Below are positions 7,840 through 15,792 of a stretch of 64,000 bases of DNA, in pieces. The stretch spans positions 199,229 to 263,228 of the forward strand of contig NZ_JBDVNC010000033.1 in NCBI RefSeq assembly GCF_039969785.1. Reading direction: 5' to 3'. The stretch comes from Shimia sp039969785 (GTDB lineage: Bacteria > Pseudomonadota > Alphaproteobacteria > Rhodobacterales > Rhodobacteraceae). Numbering within the stretch: the first letter of the stretch is position 1; each line of letters starts with the position of its first letter. The notes beneath the pieces were generated by a model that worked only from the letters and a program-made list of their open reading frames with translations, made no database searches and was not told where the DNA came from. The position numbers and the translations under genes are program-made.

Positions 7840-8673
7840 TCAGGGTAGCAAATCGGGCAGGTCTGCGAGCAGGCTTGTCTGTGTGCGGCTGCCTGCATAG
7901 CCAGATGACGGTGCGGTTTCCTGCGTGAGGCGCACGAAAACATAGGTTTCATTGTCTTTGACGACCCAGCCGACAAACCAGCCCAGCTGATCCTTGGTGC
8001 GGTGATAGTTCGCGTCGCGCACCCATGTCGTGCCGGTTTTTCCCAACGCGTCATGAGGCCCGACGGAGAAATGTTGCATCGTTTCTTTGGTCAGGGTTTG
8101 GGCGCGATCAGACAGGGGCAGGGACTGGGTGACAAAGGCGCGCAGGAACCTGGATTGTTCCAGTGGTGAGATTTTGAGCGACGAGCCAAGCCACGCGCGG
8201 GTGAGCCCGTTGTTCTGCCCGGGATCACCAGACAGGTCGCGATTGCCATAGTTCAGAGCATCAACATGGTTCTGGAATTTCGCGGCACCCAGCTGCGTTG
8301 TCAGCCATTGCGAATACCAAACCACCGAGTAGCGCAGCCAGCGACGGGGATAGGTCGTTTCGCGCCAGATCGAAAATGGCGCGTTGATCGCCGGGTCATA
8401 GTCGATGGCGGGCGCGTCAGGTGAGGCCAGTAAGTTGGTTTCATACCCGATCAGGGCCAGTGCGAGCTTGAAGGTCGAGGCCGGAGAATAACGGGTGTCA
8501 CAGCCGGTCCCGGTGTGATGGATCGTGGCGCCGTCGCTGACACGTGTGACCAATGTGCACAGCGTTGTGGTTTCCGTGGCGCGCGCCAGTTGGGGCAGGG
8601 CGCACAGAAGCGAAAGGCCAGTCACAGCGATAAGACAGTTTAACCCGGGCAATTTGGATGCAAGGCGGTACAT
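7840..8673 (-). CDS. Class D (OXA-type) beta-lactamase
   Basis: All class D motifs appear in order when read from the ATG at 8673 (277 residues). STFK at 66-69 holds the nucleophile Ser and the lysine that is carbamylated in this class. SVV at 116-118, YGN at 142-144, KTG at 212-214 and the WFVGW segment near 232 follow. Residues 1-32 form a signal peptide ending LPQLARA, so the enzyme is exported to the periplasm, where it would open beta-lactam rings. Upstream in-frame starts at 8763 and 8721 would add residues before the signal peptide and look less likely. No regulator, integron or transposon is adjacent, so it looks like a resident chromosomal gene. Substrate range cannot be read from sequence. 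Confidence 0.93.
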   Translation of the reverse strand: MYRLASKLPGLNCLIAVTGLSLLCALPQLARATETTTLCTLVTRVSDGATIHHTGTGCDTRYSPASTFKLALALIGYETNLLASPDAPAIDYDPAINAPFSIWRETTYPRRWLRYSVVWYSQWLTTQLGAAKFQNHVDALNYGNRDLSGDPGQNNGLTRAWLGSSLKISPLEQSRFLRAFVTQSLPLSDRAQTLTKETMQHFSVGPHDALGKTGTTWVRDANYHRTKDQLGWFVGWVVKDNETYVFVRLTQETAPSSGYAGSRTQTSLLADLPDLLP

Positions 8674-8951
8674 TTTGCACGTTCCATGGATTTTGCGGCA
8701 AAGTTGGCGCAAGGTGGGCATGGTTTCAACAGTTGAGTGAAACTGTCGCAAAAAATGGCTCATATCCGCAAAAAGCTCCTGAAAGTGCCCTTGTTCCCAT
8801 CCCGCAGGACGGGCATTGTGGCGCCCAATAATAAAAAGCCCGGTTGAATCGGGGGGAAAGCCCCCCAGATTAAAGGGCCAGGAAACGGAAATGGCCGATA
8901 GGTTGCCGCCAGGCGGGACCAGCGCTGTTTTGCTAAGAACAAGGAATGAGC

Positions 8952-11354
8952 ATGCAAGAGCCTCTCAACACATCCTACCCTGTGCTGCCATTGCGCGATA
9001 TTGTGGTGTTCCCACACATGATCGTGCCGCTTTTTGTCGGGCGTGAGAAATCAGTGCGCGCGCTAGAAGAAGTGATGTCTGACAACAAGCAGATTCTTCT
9101 GTCGAGCCAGATTGACCCCGGTGAAGATGATCCCGCAGCAGATGGTATCTATACCGCTGGTGTGCTGGCCAATGTGCTGCAACTGCTGAAATTGCCAGAT
9201 GGCACGGTCAAGGTGTTGGTCGAAGGTCAGAGCCGCGTCAAAATCACCGAGTTCCATGAGAACGAGGATTATTTTGAGGCAAGTGCTGAATATCTGCCGG
9301 AAATGCCCGGCGACGCGGCCACGATTGAGGCGCTGTTGCGCACTGTGGGCGACGAATTTGAGCGCTATGCCAAGGTCAAGAAGAACATCCCCGAAGAGGC
9401 GCTGACGGCTGTGGCTGAAAGTGACGAATCCGCGCGGTTGGCCGATCTGGTTGCCGGGCATCTGGGCATTGAAGTGGCGCAGAAACAGGAACTTTTGGAG
9501 ACGCTTTCAGTCAGCGAGCGGCTGGAAAAAGTCTATGGGCTGATGCAGGGCGAAATGAGCGTTCTGCAGGTCGAGAAAAAGATCAAAACGCGGGTCAAAT
9601 CTCAGATGGAGAAGACCCAGCGCGAGTACTATCTGAATGAGCAGATGAAGGCCATTCAGAAGGAACTGGGCGACGGCGAAGAGGGCGAAGGCGAACTGGC
9701 TGAGCTGGAAGAGAAGATCGCCAAGACCAAGCTGAGCAAAGAGGCCAAAGAAAAGGCCGATGCTGAGCTGAAAAAGCTGAAAAACATGTCGCCAATGAGC
9801 GCCGAAGCCACCGTGGTGCGCAACTATCTGGATTGGATGTTGTCGATTCCGTGGGGCAAAAAGGGCCGGGTCAAGAAAGACCTGAACAAAGCGCAGGCGG
9901 TGCTGGATGCCGATCACTATGGTCTTGAAAAGGTCAAAGAGCGGATTGTCGAATATCTGGCGGTGCAGCAGCGGTCGGCCAAGCTGAAAGGCCCGATCAT
10001 GTGTCTGGTTGGCCCTCCGGGTGTGGGTAAAACCAGTCTGGGTAAATCGGTGGCACGGGCCACGGGGCGCGAGTTTATTCGCATCTCGTTGGGTGGCGTG
10101 CGTGATGAAAGCGAAATTCGCGGTCATCGGCGGACTTATATCGGGTCGATGCCAGGTAAGATCATTCAGGCGCTGAAAAAGGCCAAGACAACCAACCCGC
10201 TGATCCTGCTTGATGAAATCGATAAGATGGGGCAGGATTTCCGCGGAGATCCGGCTTCGGCGATGTTAGAAGTGCTGGATCCGGAACAGAACGGCACGTT
10301 TGTGGATCACTATCTTGAGGTCGAATATGACCTGAGCAATGTGATGTTCCTGACCACCGCCAACAGTTATAACATGCCCGGCCCATTGCTGGATCGGATG
10401 GAGATTATTCCACTGGCGGGCTATACCGAGGATGAAAAGCAAGAGATTGCGCGTCAGCATCTGATCGACAAGCAGGTTAAGAACCACGGTCTGAAGAAAG
10501 ACGAATTTGAACTGACCGATGAAGCGCTGCAGGAGATGATCCGCACATATACCCGCGAGGCGGGCGTGCGGAACCTTGAGCGCGAGATCGCCAAGCTGGC
10601 GCGAAAAGCAGTGACGCGGATTGTGCGCGGGGCCACTGAGAAGGTCGAGATCACGCCAGAGAACCTGGATGACTATCTGGGCGTGAAAAAATTCCGCTAT
10701 GGGTTGGCTGAACAGGCTGATCAGGTTGGGGTTGTGACCGGGTTGGCATGGACCAGCGTGGGCGGCGATCTGTTGCACATCGAGGCGTTGAAACTGCCCG
10801 GTAAGGGGCGGATGAAGACCACCGGTAAGCTGGGCGATGTGATGAAGGAGTCGATTGATGCGGCGTCTTCTTACGTGCGCTCGATCTCGCCCAAAATCGG
10901 GGTGAAACCGACCAAGTTCGACAAGATCGACATCCATGTGCACGTGCCGGATGGCGCAACGCCAAAGGACGGCCCGTCGGCCGGTCTGGCGATGGTGACA
11001 TCGATTGTGTCGGTTCTGACGGGTATTCCGGTGCATCGCGACATTGCCATGACAGGTGAGGTTTCGTTGCGCGGCAATGCGATGCCCATCGGCGGTCTGA
11101 AAGAAAAGCTGCTGGCGGCGTTGCGTGGTGGGATCAAAACTGTGCTGATCCCGGAAGAAAACGAAAAAGACCTGGCCGAAATCCCGGACAATGTGAAAGA
11201 AGGATTGAAAATCATTCCTGTAAGCCACGTGTCGGAAGTTTTGAAGCTGGCCTTGGTTGAAGAACCGGATGCCATCGATTGGGATGAAGCCGCAGAAGAG
11301 GCGGCAGCTGCCGCGCTTTTGGCGGAAAAAGGGGCCGCTGCGACAGCGCATTAA
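8952..11354 (+). CDS. lon: ATP-dependent protease La (Lon)
   Basis: Counting from the ATG at 8952 this 800-residue protein has the standard Lon layout. There is a substrate-binding N-domain (PVLPLRDIVVFPHMIVPLF), a long coiled region, an AAA+ module with Walker A GPPGVGKTS (about 354-362) and Walker B LILLDEID, and the protease domain with Ser676 in KDGPSAGLAM and Lys719 in GGLKEK. The ATG at 8952 is preferred over 8946 because AAGGA at 8941-8945 is then seven bases away. The enzyme degrades damaged and regulatory proteins in the cytoplasm. The 278-base leader, shared divergently with the beta-lactamase gene, contains a G6-AAAG-C6 hairpin at 8851-8866. No heat-shock promoter could be assigned with confidence. 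Confidence 0.98.
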   Translation: MQEPLNTSYPVLPLRDIVVFPHMIVPLFVGREKSVRALEEVMSDNKQILLSSQIDPGEDDPAADGIYTAGVLANVLQLLKLPDGTVKVLVEGQSRVKITEFHENEDYFEASAEYLPEMPGDAATIEALLRTVGDEFERYAKVKKNIPEEALTAVAESDESARLADLVAGHLGIEVAQKQELLETLSVSERLEKVYGLMQGEMSVLQVEKKIKTRVKSQMEKTQREYYLNEQMKAIQKELGDGEEGEGELAELEEKIAKTKLSKEAKEKADAELKKLKNMSPMSAEATVVRNYLDWMLSIPWGKKGRVKKDLNKAQAVLDADHYGLEKVKERIVEYLAVQQRSAKLKGPIMCLVGPPGVGKTSLGKSVARATGREFIRISLGGVRDESEIRGHRRTYIGSMPGKIIQALKKAKTTNPLILLDEIDKMGQDFRGDPASAMLEVLDPEQNGTFVDHYLEVEYDLSNVMFLTTANSYNMPGPLLDRMEIIPLAGYTEDEKQEIARQHLIDKQVKNHGLKKDEFELTDEALQEMIRTYTREAGVRNLEREIAKLARKAVTRIVRGATEKVEITPENLDDYLGVKKFRYGLAEQADQVGVVTGLAWTSVGGDLLHIEALKLPGKGRMKTTGKLGDVMKESIDAASSYVRSISPKIGVKPTKFDKIDIHVHVPDGATPKDGPSAGLAMVTSIVSVLTGIPVHRDIAMTGEVSLRGNAMPIGGLKEKLLAALRGGIKTVLIPEENEKDLAEIPDNVKEGLKIIPVSHVSEVLKLALVEEPDAIDWDEAAEEAAAAALLAEKGAAATAH

Positions 11355-11376
11355 TCCCGGCATTCCTGAAATCTGA

Positions 11377-11409
11377 AACGCGCCTCGTGACAAGCGGGGC
11401 GCGTTTTTT
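11377..11409 (+). terminator. Rho-independent terminator of lon
   Basis: The stem AACGCGCC / GGCGCGTT with a loop of about 13 bases runs into a stretch of T residues ending at 11409. It begins 22 bases after the lon stop codon. Confidence 0.88.
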
Positions 11410-11524
11410 GTGCTGTATGTTGTGGTTTTGCTAACCTCAATGGCGAGATTTTGTAGGTTAGGGTGGTTTTGATACCGCTTCGCTGTTAGACTAAATCCAA
11501 TCAGGCAAAAAAATGAGGCCCCTC

Positions 11525-11977
11525 ATGGCGAGCACTCCTAAAACAATTCAAACCAAAGCTCCGACAACACGCAAGTCCACAACGTCGACACGTGCACGTA
11601 CAACTTCGACGGCCACAAAAGCACAATCAACAACTTCAAAACCGGCCGCTGCGCCAGAGCCGAACCCGATTGTTGTGGCCGAGGCGACGACAATTGTCTC
11701 TGGACCCGAGCTGAAGAAATCCGAATTGATTGAAGCCGTCGTGGAGCGCTCTGGTATCAAGAAACGCTATGCCAAGCCGTCTATCGAGGCAGCGCTGGCG
11801 GTTCTTGGAGAAGCGTTGGAAGAAGGGCGCACGCTGAACCTGATGCCTATGGGCAAGGCCAAGGTGCAGAAATCCAAAGAAATCGCTGGCGGCCAAGTGC
11901 TTTCGGTGCGCGTACGCCAACGTCAGCGTGTGACCGAAGCGAATGAAACAGCGTCGCTTGCAGAGCCTGCGGAGTAA
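11525..11977 (+). CDS. HU/IHF-like DNA-binding protein with long basic N-terminal tail
   Basis: This is a 150-residue protein from the ATG at 11525, which has GAGG six bases upstream. The C-terminal part resembles the HU fold: KKSELIEAVVERSGIKKRYAK, then ALAVLGEALEEGRTLNLMPMGKAKVQ. It is divergent in the DNA-binding arm. Residues 1-55 are almost only Thr, Lys, Ser, Ala, Pro and Arg, with several TKA/TRA repeats, like a histone H1-type tail. Such fusions are common in alphaproteobacteria and probably compact DNA. The exact role is not known. It is a single-gene unit between terminators. Confidence 0.82.
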   Translation: MASTPKTIQTKAPTTRKSTTSTRARTTSTATKAQSTTSKPAAAPEPNPIVVAEATTIVSGPELKKSELIEAVVERSGIKKRYAKPSIEAALAVLGEALEEGRTLNLMPMGKAKVQKSKEIAGGQVLSVRVRQRQRVTEANETASLAEPAE

Positions 11978-12063
11978 GGCAGGCACGGCCATCGGGGTGA
12001 TTTTGCGCTTGGTTTACATCTTAGTTGCGCGTGTTCAGGAATTCTCTTACCCAAAAGTTGTAA

Positions 12064-12096
12064 GGCGCTCTTTGAAAGATGAGCGTCTTTATTTTT
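12064..12096 (+). terminator. Probable terminator of the HU-like gene
   Basis: GGCGCTC and GAGCGTC form a seven-base-pair stem with one weak pair around a ten-base loop, followed by TTTATTTTT. It lies 87 bases beyond the HU-like stop codon and before the convergent regulator gene. Confidence 0.65.
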
Positions 12097-12144
12097 GGCG
12101 TTTGCGGGTTTTGTGCACCATGCCGTGATTAATTTGGCGCGAAA

Positions 12145-13146
12145 CTATCCCTGTCCCATGGAAAACTTGTGCGGCGAGATGCCAAAGGTTTCACGGAACC
12201 GTTTGGAGAAATTACCAGCGCTTTCGTAACCACAGGCGATGGCCACGTCGACCACCGGCATATCGGTTTCTACCAACAGGATGCGGGCGCGGTGCAGGCG
12301 CAGCTCCTGAAGATAGCGGCGTGGTGTCGTATCGAGATGCGTGCGGAACAGGCGCTCGATCTGGCGGCGCGACACGCCAAGCGCATTGGTCAGATCGTCC
12401 AGATCAATGTCGTCTTCCAGATGATCCTGAAAATGCGCGATGATGTGCAACAGTTTTTCGTTGCGGGTCCCGATATTGGCTGAGGTCGAGCTTTGCTGAC
12501 GTTCGGTTTCAGAGCGTTGCACGCTGTGCAGGCACATATTGAGGACAGATCGCGCCAATGCGCCGCCATGGCGTTGGTAGATCAGTTTCATAAACAGATC
12601 AGTCGCCGCCGCGCCGCCACCGCAGGTCAGAATGCGATCATCGATGGCATAAAGCTGTTCTACCGGGTGCAGGTCGGGGAAGTGTTCGCAAAAGGGGGGG
12701 ATGTTTTCCCAATGCAGCGTGAATGTGCGCCCGGAGAGAATCCCGGCGCGGGCCAGCGTGTAGGCGCCGCTGCACAAGCCGCCAACCGTGCGCCCGATGC
12801 GCCATTGGTGGCGAATCCAGTCGGCCATTTTCTGACTTGAGTTCAATTCAGGCTGAACCCCAGAACACACAAAAATCCGTGCATCTGTCGGTGTGTCGCC
12901 AATTGGCGCGTCGATCCCGATTTCAATGCCATTGGAACAGCGCACATTTGCGCCGGTGTCGGACACAGTTTGCCAGGAATAGAGGCTTTGCCCGGTCAGC
13001 TGATTGGCGATGCGCAATGGTTCGATGGCCGAAGTAAAGGCGAGCATCGACAGATTATGCTGCAAAGCAAACACAATCGGCTCAGGTGCGCTCACGTTGG
13101 CGAGCGGTACATAAGCGACACCTTTTGGAATGATCGGGGATGACAT
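12145..13146 (-). CDS. GlxA-type AraC-family transcriptional regulator
   Basis: This 333-residue protein has an N-terminal class I amidotransferase/DJ-1-like sensor domain, with GGLCSGAYTLARAGILSGR replacing an active amidotransferase site. The C-terminal AraC domain (about 235-330) has two helix-turn-helix motifs, the second ending DVAIACGYESAGNFSKRFRETFG. Relatives include regulators of glycine betaine, carnitine and choline catabolism (GbdR and CdhR group). The first ATG of the frame is at 13146; an upstream TTG at 13155 is less likely. Its targets are not evident: the neighbours are a tRNA gene and the HU-like gene, so it probably acts elsewhere. Confidence 0.9.
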   Translation of the reverse strand: MSSPIIPKGVAYVPLANVSAPEPIVFALQHNLSMLAFTSAIEPLRIANQLTGQSLYSWQTVSDTGANVRCSNGIEIGIDAPIGDTPTDARIFVCSGVQPELNSSQKMADWIRHQWRIGRTVGGLCSGAYTLARAGILSGRTFTLHWENIPPFCEHFPDLHPVEQLYAIDDRILTCGGGAAATDLFMKLIYQRHGGALARSVLNMCLHSVQRSETERQQSSTSANIGTRNEKLLHIIAHFQDHLEDDIDLDDLTNALGVSRRQIERLFRTHLDTTPRRYLQELRLHRARILLVETDMPVVDVAIACGYESAGNFSKRFRETFGISPHKFSMGQG

Positions 13147-13263
13147 GATAGGCAAGCCGTTCCGCTATTTTGATGCCTCTTAGAATACCGCGTAAAAAAA
13201 GCTGCGCAACATGTACAAAAGCGGTTGCATGCCCGCGCGACAGGCGCTAAATCCAGCCTCACC

Positions 13264-13339
<76 letters not shown>

Positions 13340-13663
13340 TTCTCCCAATTTATTGTGATGCTTTGATTTCGGTTATTCTGGCGCTTTGCGTTGCCGGAGT
13401 TCCCGGACCGAATAAGGCTGAGCGGTCGTTGATATAGCGTATTGGGCGTGTCGATTCGTGACGTCCCATTGTGCAGACCACACAAAATCCGCCCGTCAGG
13501 GCTATTGGCCAAAATCTTGCTGATTTTCGGTGGGGGGCCATCAAACGATGACCTGATGTCAGGTCAGATCGATTCGCTGGAAAAAGATGCGACTGAACGC
13601 AATTGTCAGTCGTAGAAAAGAGTCGGGGCGGCGAAATGCGCCGCCCCGGATATTAATGACCGA
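13340..13663. other. Gene-free stretch after tRNA-Val
   Basis: No convincing gene was found on either strand; small frames here are short and have no recognisable content. Two structures stand out. One is a perfect palindrome, TGACCTGATGTCAGGTCA, at 13549-13566, which could be an operator. The other is the hairpin at 13625-13647, annotated separately. Confidence 0.6.
13625..13647 (-). terminator. Probable terminator of the small lipoprotein gene
   Basis: GGGGCGGC and GCCGCCCC form an eight-base-pair GC stem with a seven-base loop. Read on the minus strand it follows the lipoprotein stop by 16 bases and leads into GACTCTTTTCT, a weak T-rich tail. Confidence 0.7.
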
Positions 13664-13849
13664 TCAAGATGCCGGTGCGCAAGCCAGCGAGCCTGTGTCT
13701 GTGGTGATGAGCGCATAGCCCGCGTCACAGTTGGCGTTGCCAGCTTTGTCAAAGTTTGGTTGCATGTAAACAGGTGTTGGTTCTTCCTGCTGTGCACAAG
13801 CAGCGAGAAGAAGTCCTGCGGCGCACATAGCGGCATAGATTGGTTTCAT
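13664..13849 (-). CDS. Small predicted lipoprotein
   Basis: This 61-residue protein begins MKPIYAAMCAAGLLLAACAQ. It has a short lipoprotein signal peptide with lipobox LAAC, so Cys18 would be lipidated. The mature part is about 43 residues and has two further cysteines (NANCDAGYALI and SLACAPAS), which could form a disulfide. The ATG at 13849 has AAGGGA nine bases upstream. An in-frame start 45 bases earlier would put charged residues before the signal and is rejected. Function unknown; similar short lipoproteins are frequent in Rhodobacterales. Confidence 0.8.
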   Translation of the reverse strand: MKPIYAAMCAAGLLLAACAQQEEPTPVYMQPNFDKAGNANCDAGYALITTDTGSLACAPAS

Positions 13850-14065
13850 AGCAGCAAATTCCCTTTTTGTTTTGAATTCAAGATGCAGCCCCATTTGAAC
13901 ACAGTTCTGTGAGGTTGCAAAGGGGGGGGATTACCCGCTTTTCATCATCGGCGGAAACCTGTGATATTTTCTTCACAGAACTGCACCATATGCGCTTGAC
14001 GAGTACGGCGGGGCGGCATAAACCACGGCTCACGCTGACGGGCATTGCCCGGATGCGGGCAGTGG

Positions 14066-14142
14066 GCGGTTGTAGCTCAGTTGGTTAGAGTACCGGCCTG
14101 TCACGCCGGGGGTCGCGGGTTCGAGTCCCGTCAACCGCGCCA
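14066..14142 (+). tRNA. tRNA-Asp (anticodon GTC), copy 1
   Basis: A 77-nucleotide cloverleaf. The acceptor GCGGTTG pairs with CAACCGC, the anticodon stem is CCGGC/GCCGG around CTGTCAC, giving anticodon GTC, and the T-loop is TTCGAGT. Discriminator G and encoded CCA end it. A weak promoter may be TTGACG at 13996 with an AT-rich hexamer (CATAAA) about 15 bases further on. Confidence 0.97.
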
Positions 14143-14191
14143 TCACTGCCAGCCCTGATCCGGGTCAATGGGTCGCGCCGAAAGGCAACGC

Positions 14192-14268
14192 GCGGTTGTA
14201 GCTCAGCTGGTTAGAGTACCGGCCTGTCACGCCGGGGGTCGCGGGTTCGAGCCCCGTCAACCGCGCCA
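14192..14268 (+). tRNA. tRNA-Asp (anticodon GTC), copy 2
   Basis: Same 77-nucleotide structure as the copy 50 bases upstream. It differs at two places I can see: C for T in the D-arm (GCTCAGC) and C for T in the T-loop. Both copies are probably on one transcript. Confidence 0.97.
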
Positions 14269-14434
14269 CTTTCTTCTTTGAACTGTACCAAATTCTGGCC
14301 AATTGCCGGCGCCTCAGAACATTCTTTGTGGGGAAGTGCTGCCTGTGGCGTGAGCTGCCAAATTGCGGCCATATTAACGTCCTGTTCTAACTTTATCTTT
14401 TAAGCTCAGTGAACCAATGCGTGCAGGGCTTGTA

Positions 14435-15550
14435 ATGCCGGACCCTTATATATCAGAAGTCAAATATTTTGGGACGGCGGCGCTCGACTTCATTGAAGTC
14501 GCCGTGGACGCCGGCACCGATGTGTCTGGTATCTTTGTGACGGTTTACCGTTCGAATGGAACGGTGCGGAGCGTGAATGCGCTGGAGACGTATGTGTCCA
14601 CCAATGCGGGGCGCGATGTTTATCTGATCTCGACGTCGGATTCGTCTACTTTCAATGGGTTAAGCAAGTCCGGGGCGGTGGCGTTGTCGCAAGATGGCGA
14701 TCTGTTGCAGTTCATTTCATTTGATGATGCGGCGCCGGTTGACGCGGTCGCGGGTGTTGCGAACGGAGAGACGTCTGACCAGATTGGGCAAGCCGGGGCA
14801 GGAGAATCTCTGGAATCAACTGATGGTGGTGCCAGCTATGAAACTCAGACCAATCCCAATGGCGGAACGATTCCCTGTTTCCTGAAAAACACCCGTATCG
14901 CCACGCCCGATGGGTGGGTCCATGTGCAAGATCTGAAGCCAGATGATTCGGTGTGTGACGCCCAGGGCAACACGCTGGTCGTGCGTCAGGTTTTATTGCG
15001 CAAGGTGGGGATCGCTGAGTCGATTTATGACTATCGGCTGCGCCCGGTACTTATTCGTGCAGGATCGTTGGGCGCGGGGTTGCCGGAACGGAATTTGTAT
15101 TTATCGCGCCAGCATCGGGTTCTGGTGGGGTCAAAAATTGTACGGCGCATGTTTGGCGTGCCGCAGGTTTTGGTGGCGGCACATCAGTTTCTGAAGTTGG
15201 ACAGGGTCGAACTGGCGCCTGTGACTGGCGCCTTTCACTATTATCACTTGTTGCTGGAACGTCATGGAGTTGTGGTGGCCGAAGGATTGTCCTGTGAGAG
15301 CTTTTTGATTGCGCAAAGTTCGATAAGCGCCATTTCGGATGCCGCACGTAAACATGTGTTTGCTACATTTCCCGAATCACGGGCCCACGGGTATCAGGCG
15401 GAAAGTGCAGCGCTGATTCCCTCGCGAAAACAGCAACAACGTTTGATTGAACGTCATTTGAAAAACAACAAACCATTTGGGGCGACACAATGGGGCGGGG
15501 CAGCGGGCGCGCGGGTTTTACCCGACAGGGCGCTTGTCGCCAGTGCGTAG
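14435..15550 (+). CDS. Hint-domain protein (Hedgehog/intein-like autoprocessing module)
   Basis: From the ATG at 14435 the protein has 371 residues; an upstream ATG at 14417 would add six. The N-terminal part (about 1-145) is a beta-rich domain starting PDPYISEVKYFGTAALDFIE, common in Rhodobacterales before Hint domains and perhaps a secretion or surface domain. A Hint_2 domain starts at about residue 148. Its putative nucleophile Cys is in GGTIPCFLKNTRIATPDGW. A later conserved His lies in NLYLSRQHRVLVG. In this group the Hint domain is usually C-terminal and may mediate self-cleavage or be inactive. The last 60 residues are basic. No secretion genes are adjacent. Confidence 0.88.
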   Translation: MPDPYISEVKYFGTAALDFIEVAVDAGTDVSGIFVTVYRSNGTVRSVNALETYVSTNAGRDVYLISTSDSSTFNGLSKSGAVALSQDGDLLQFISFDDAAPVDAVAGVANGETSDQIGQAGAGESLESTDGGASYETQTNPNGGTIPCFLKNTRIATPDGWVHVQDLKPDDSVCDAQGNTLVVRQVLLRKVGIAESIYDYRLRPVLIRAGSLGAGLPERNLYLSRQHRVLVGSKIVRRMFGVPQVLVAAHQFLKLDRVELAPVTGAFHYYHLLLERHGVVVAEGLSCESFLIAQSSISAISDAARKHVFATFPESRAHGYQAESAALIPSRKQQQRLIERHLKNNKPFGATQWGGAAGARVLPDRALVASA

Positions 15551-15745
15551 GGTATTCAACGTCTGGCCAGACTCAGAACGAACGCGTCATTTGACAGTAT
15601 TTGGAAAATTCCCGGCAACACATTGAAAGCCTCATTTTTTCTTTGCAATAGAAGAAACTGACGCGTCGAACGTGATTGATTATGTTGAAACTGTTGAAAG
15701 AGGCTGATCAGAGCGAACGCCGCCTGAATTTGCCCTGGTCGTAAA

Positions 15746-15770
15746 ACCGCCCGAATGCATTCCGGGCGGT
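15746..15770 (-). terminator. Terminator of the M20 peptidase gene
   Basis: ACCGCCCG and CGGGCGGT form an eight-base-pair stem with a nine-base loop. Read on the minus strand it follows the peptidase stop by about 20 bases and is followed by TTTTAC. Confidence 0.75.
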
Positions 15771-15792
15771 CCGCGCGTTTCGTCTGATGACG

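Noticed and set aside
10266..11393. 375-codon open frame on the minus strand
   Set aside because: It lies antisense to lon, has no recognisable domain and mirrors the codon bias of the real gene.
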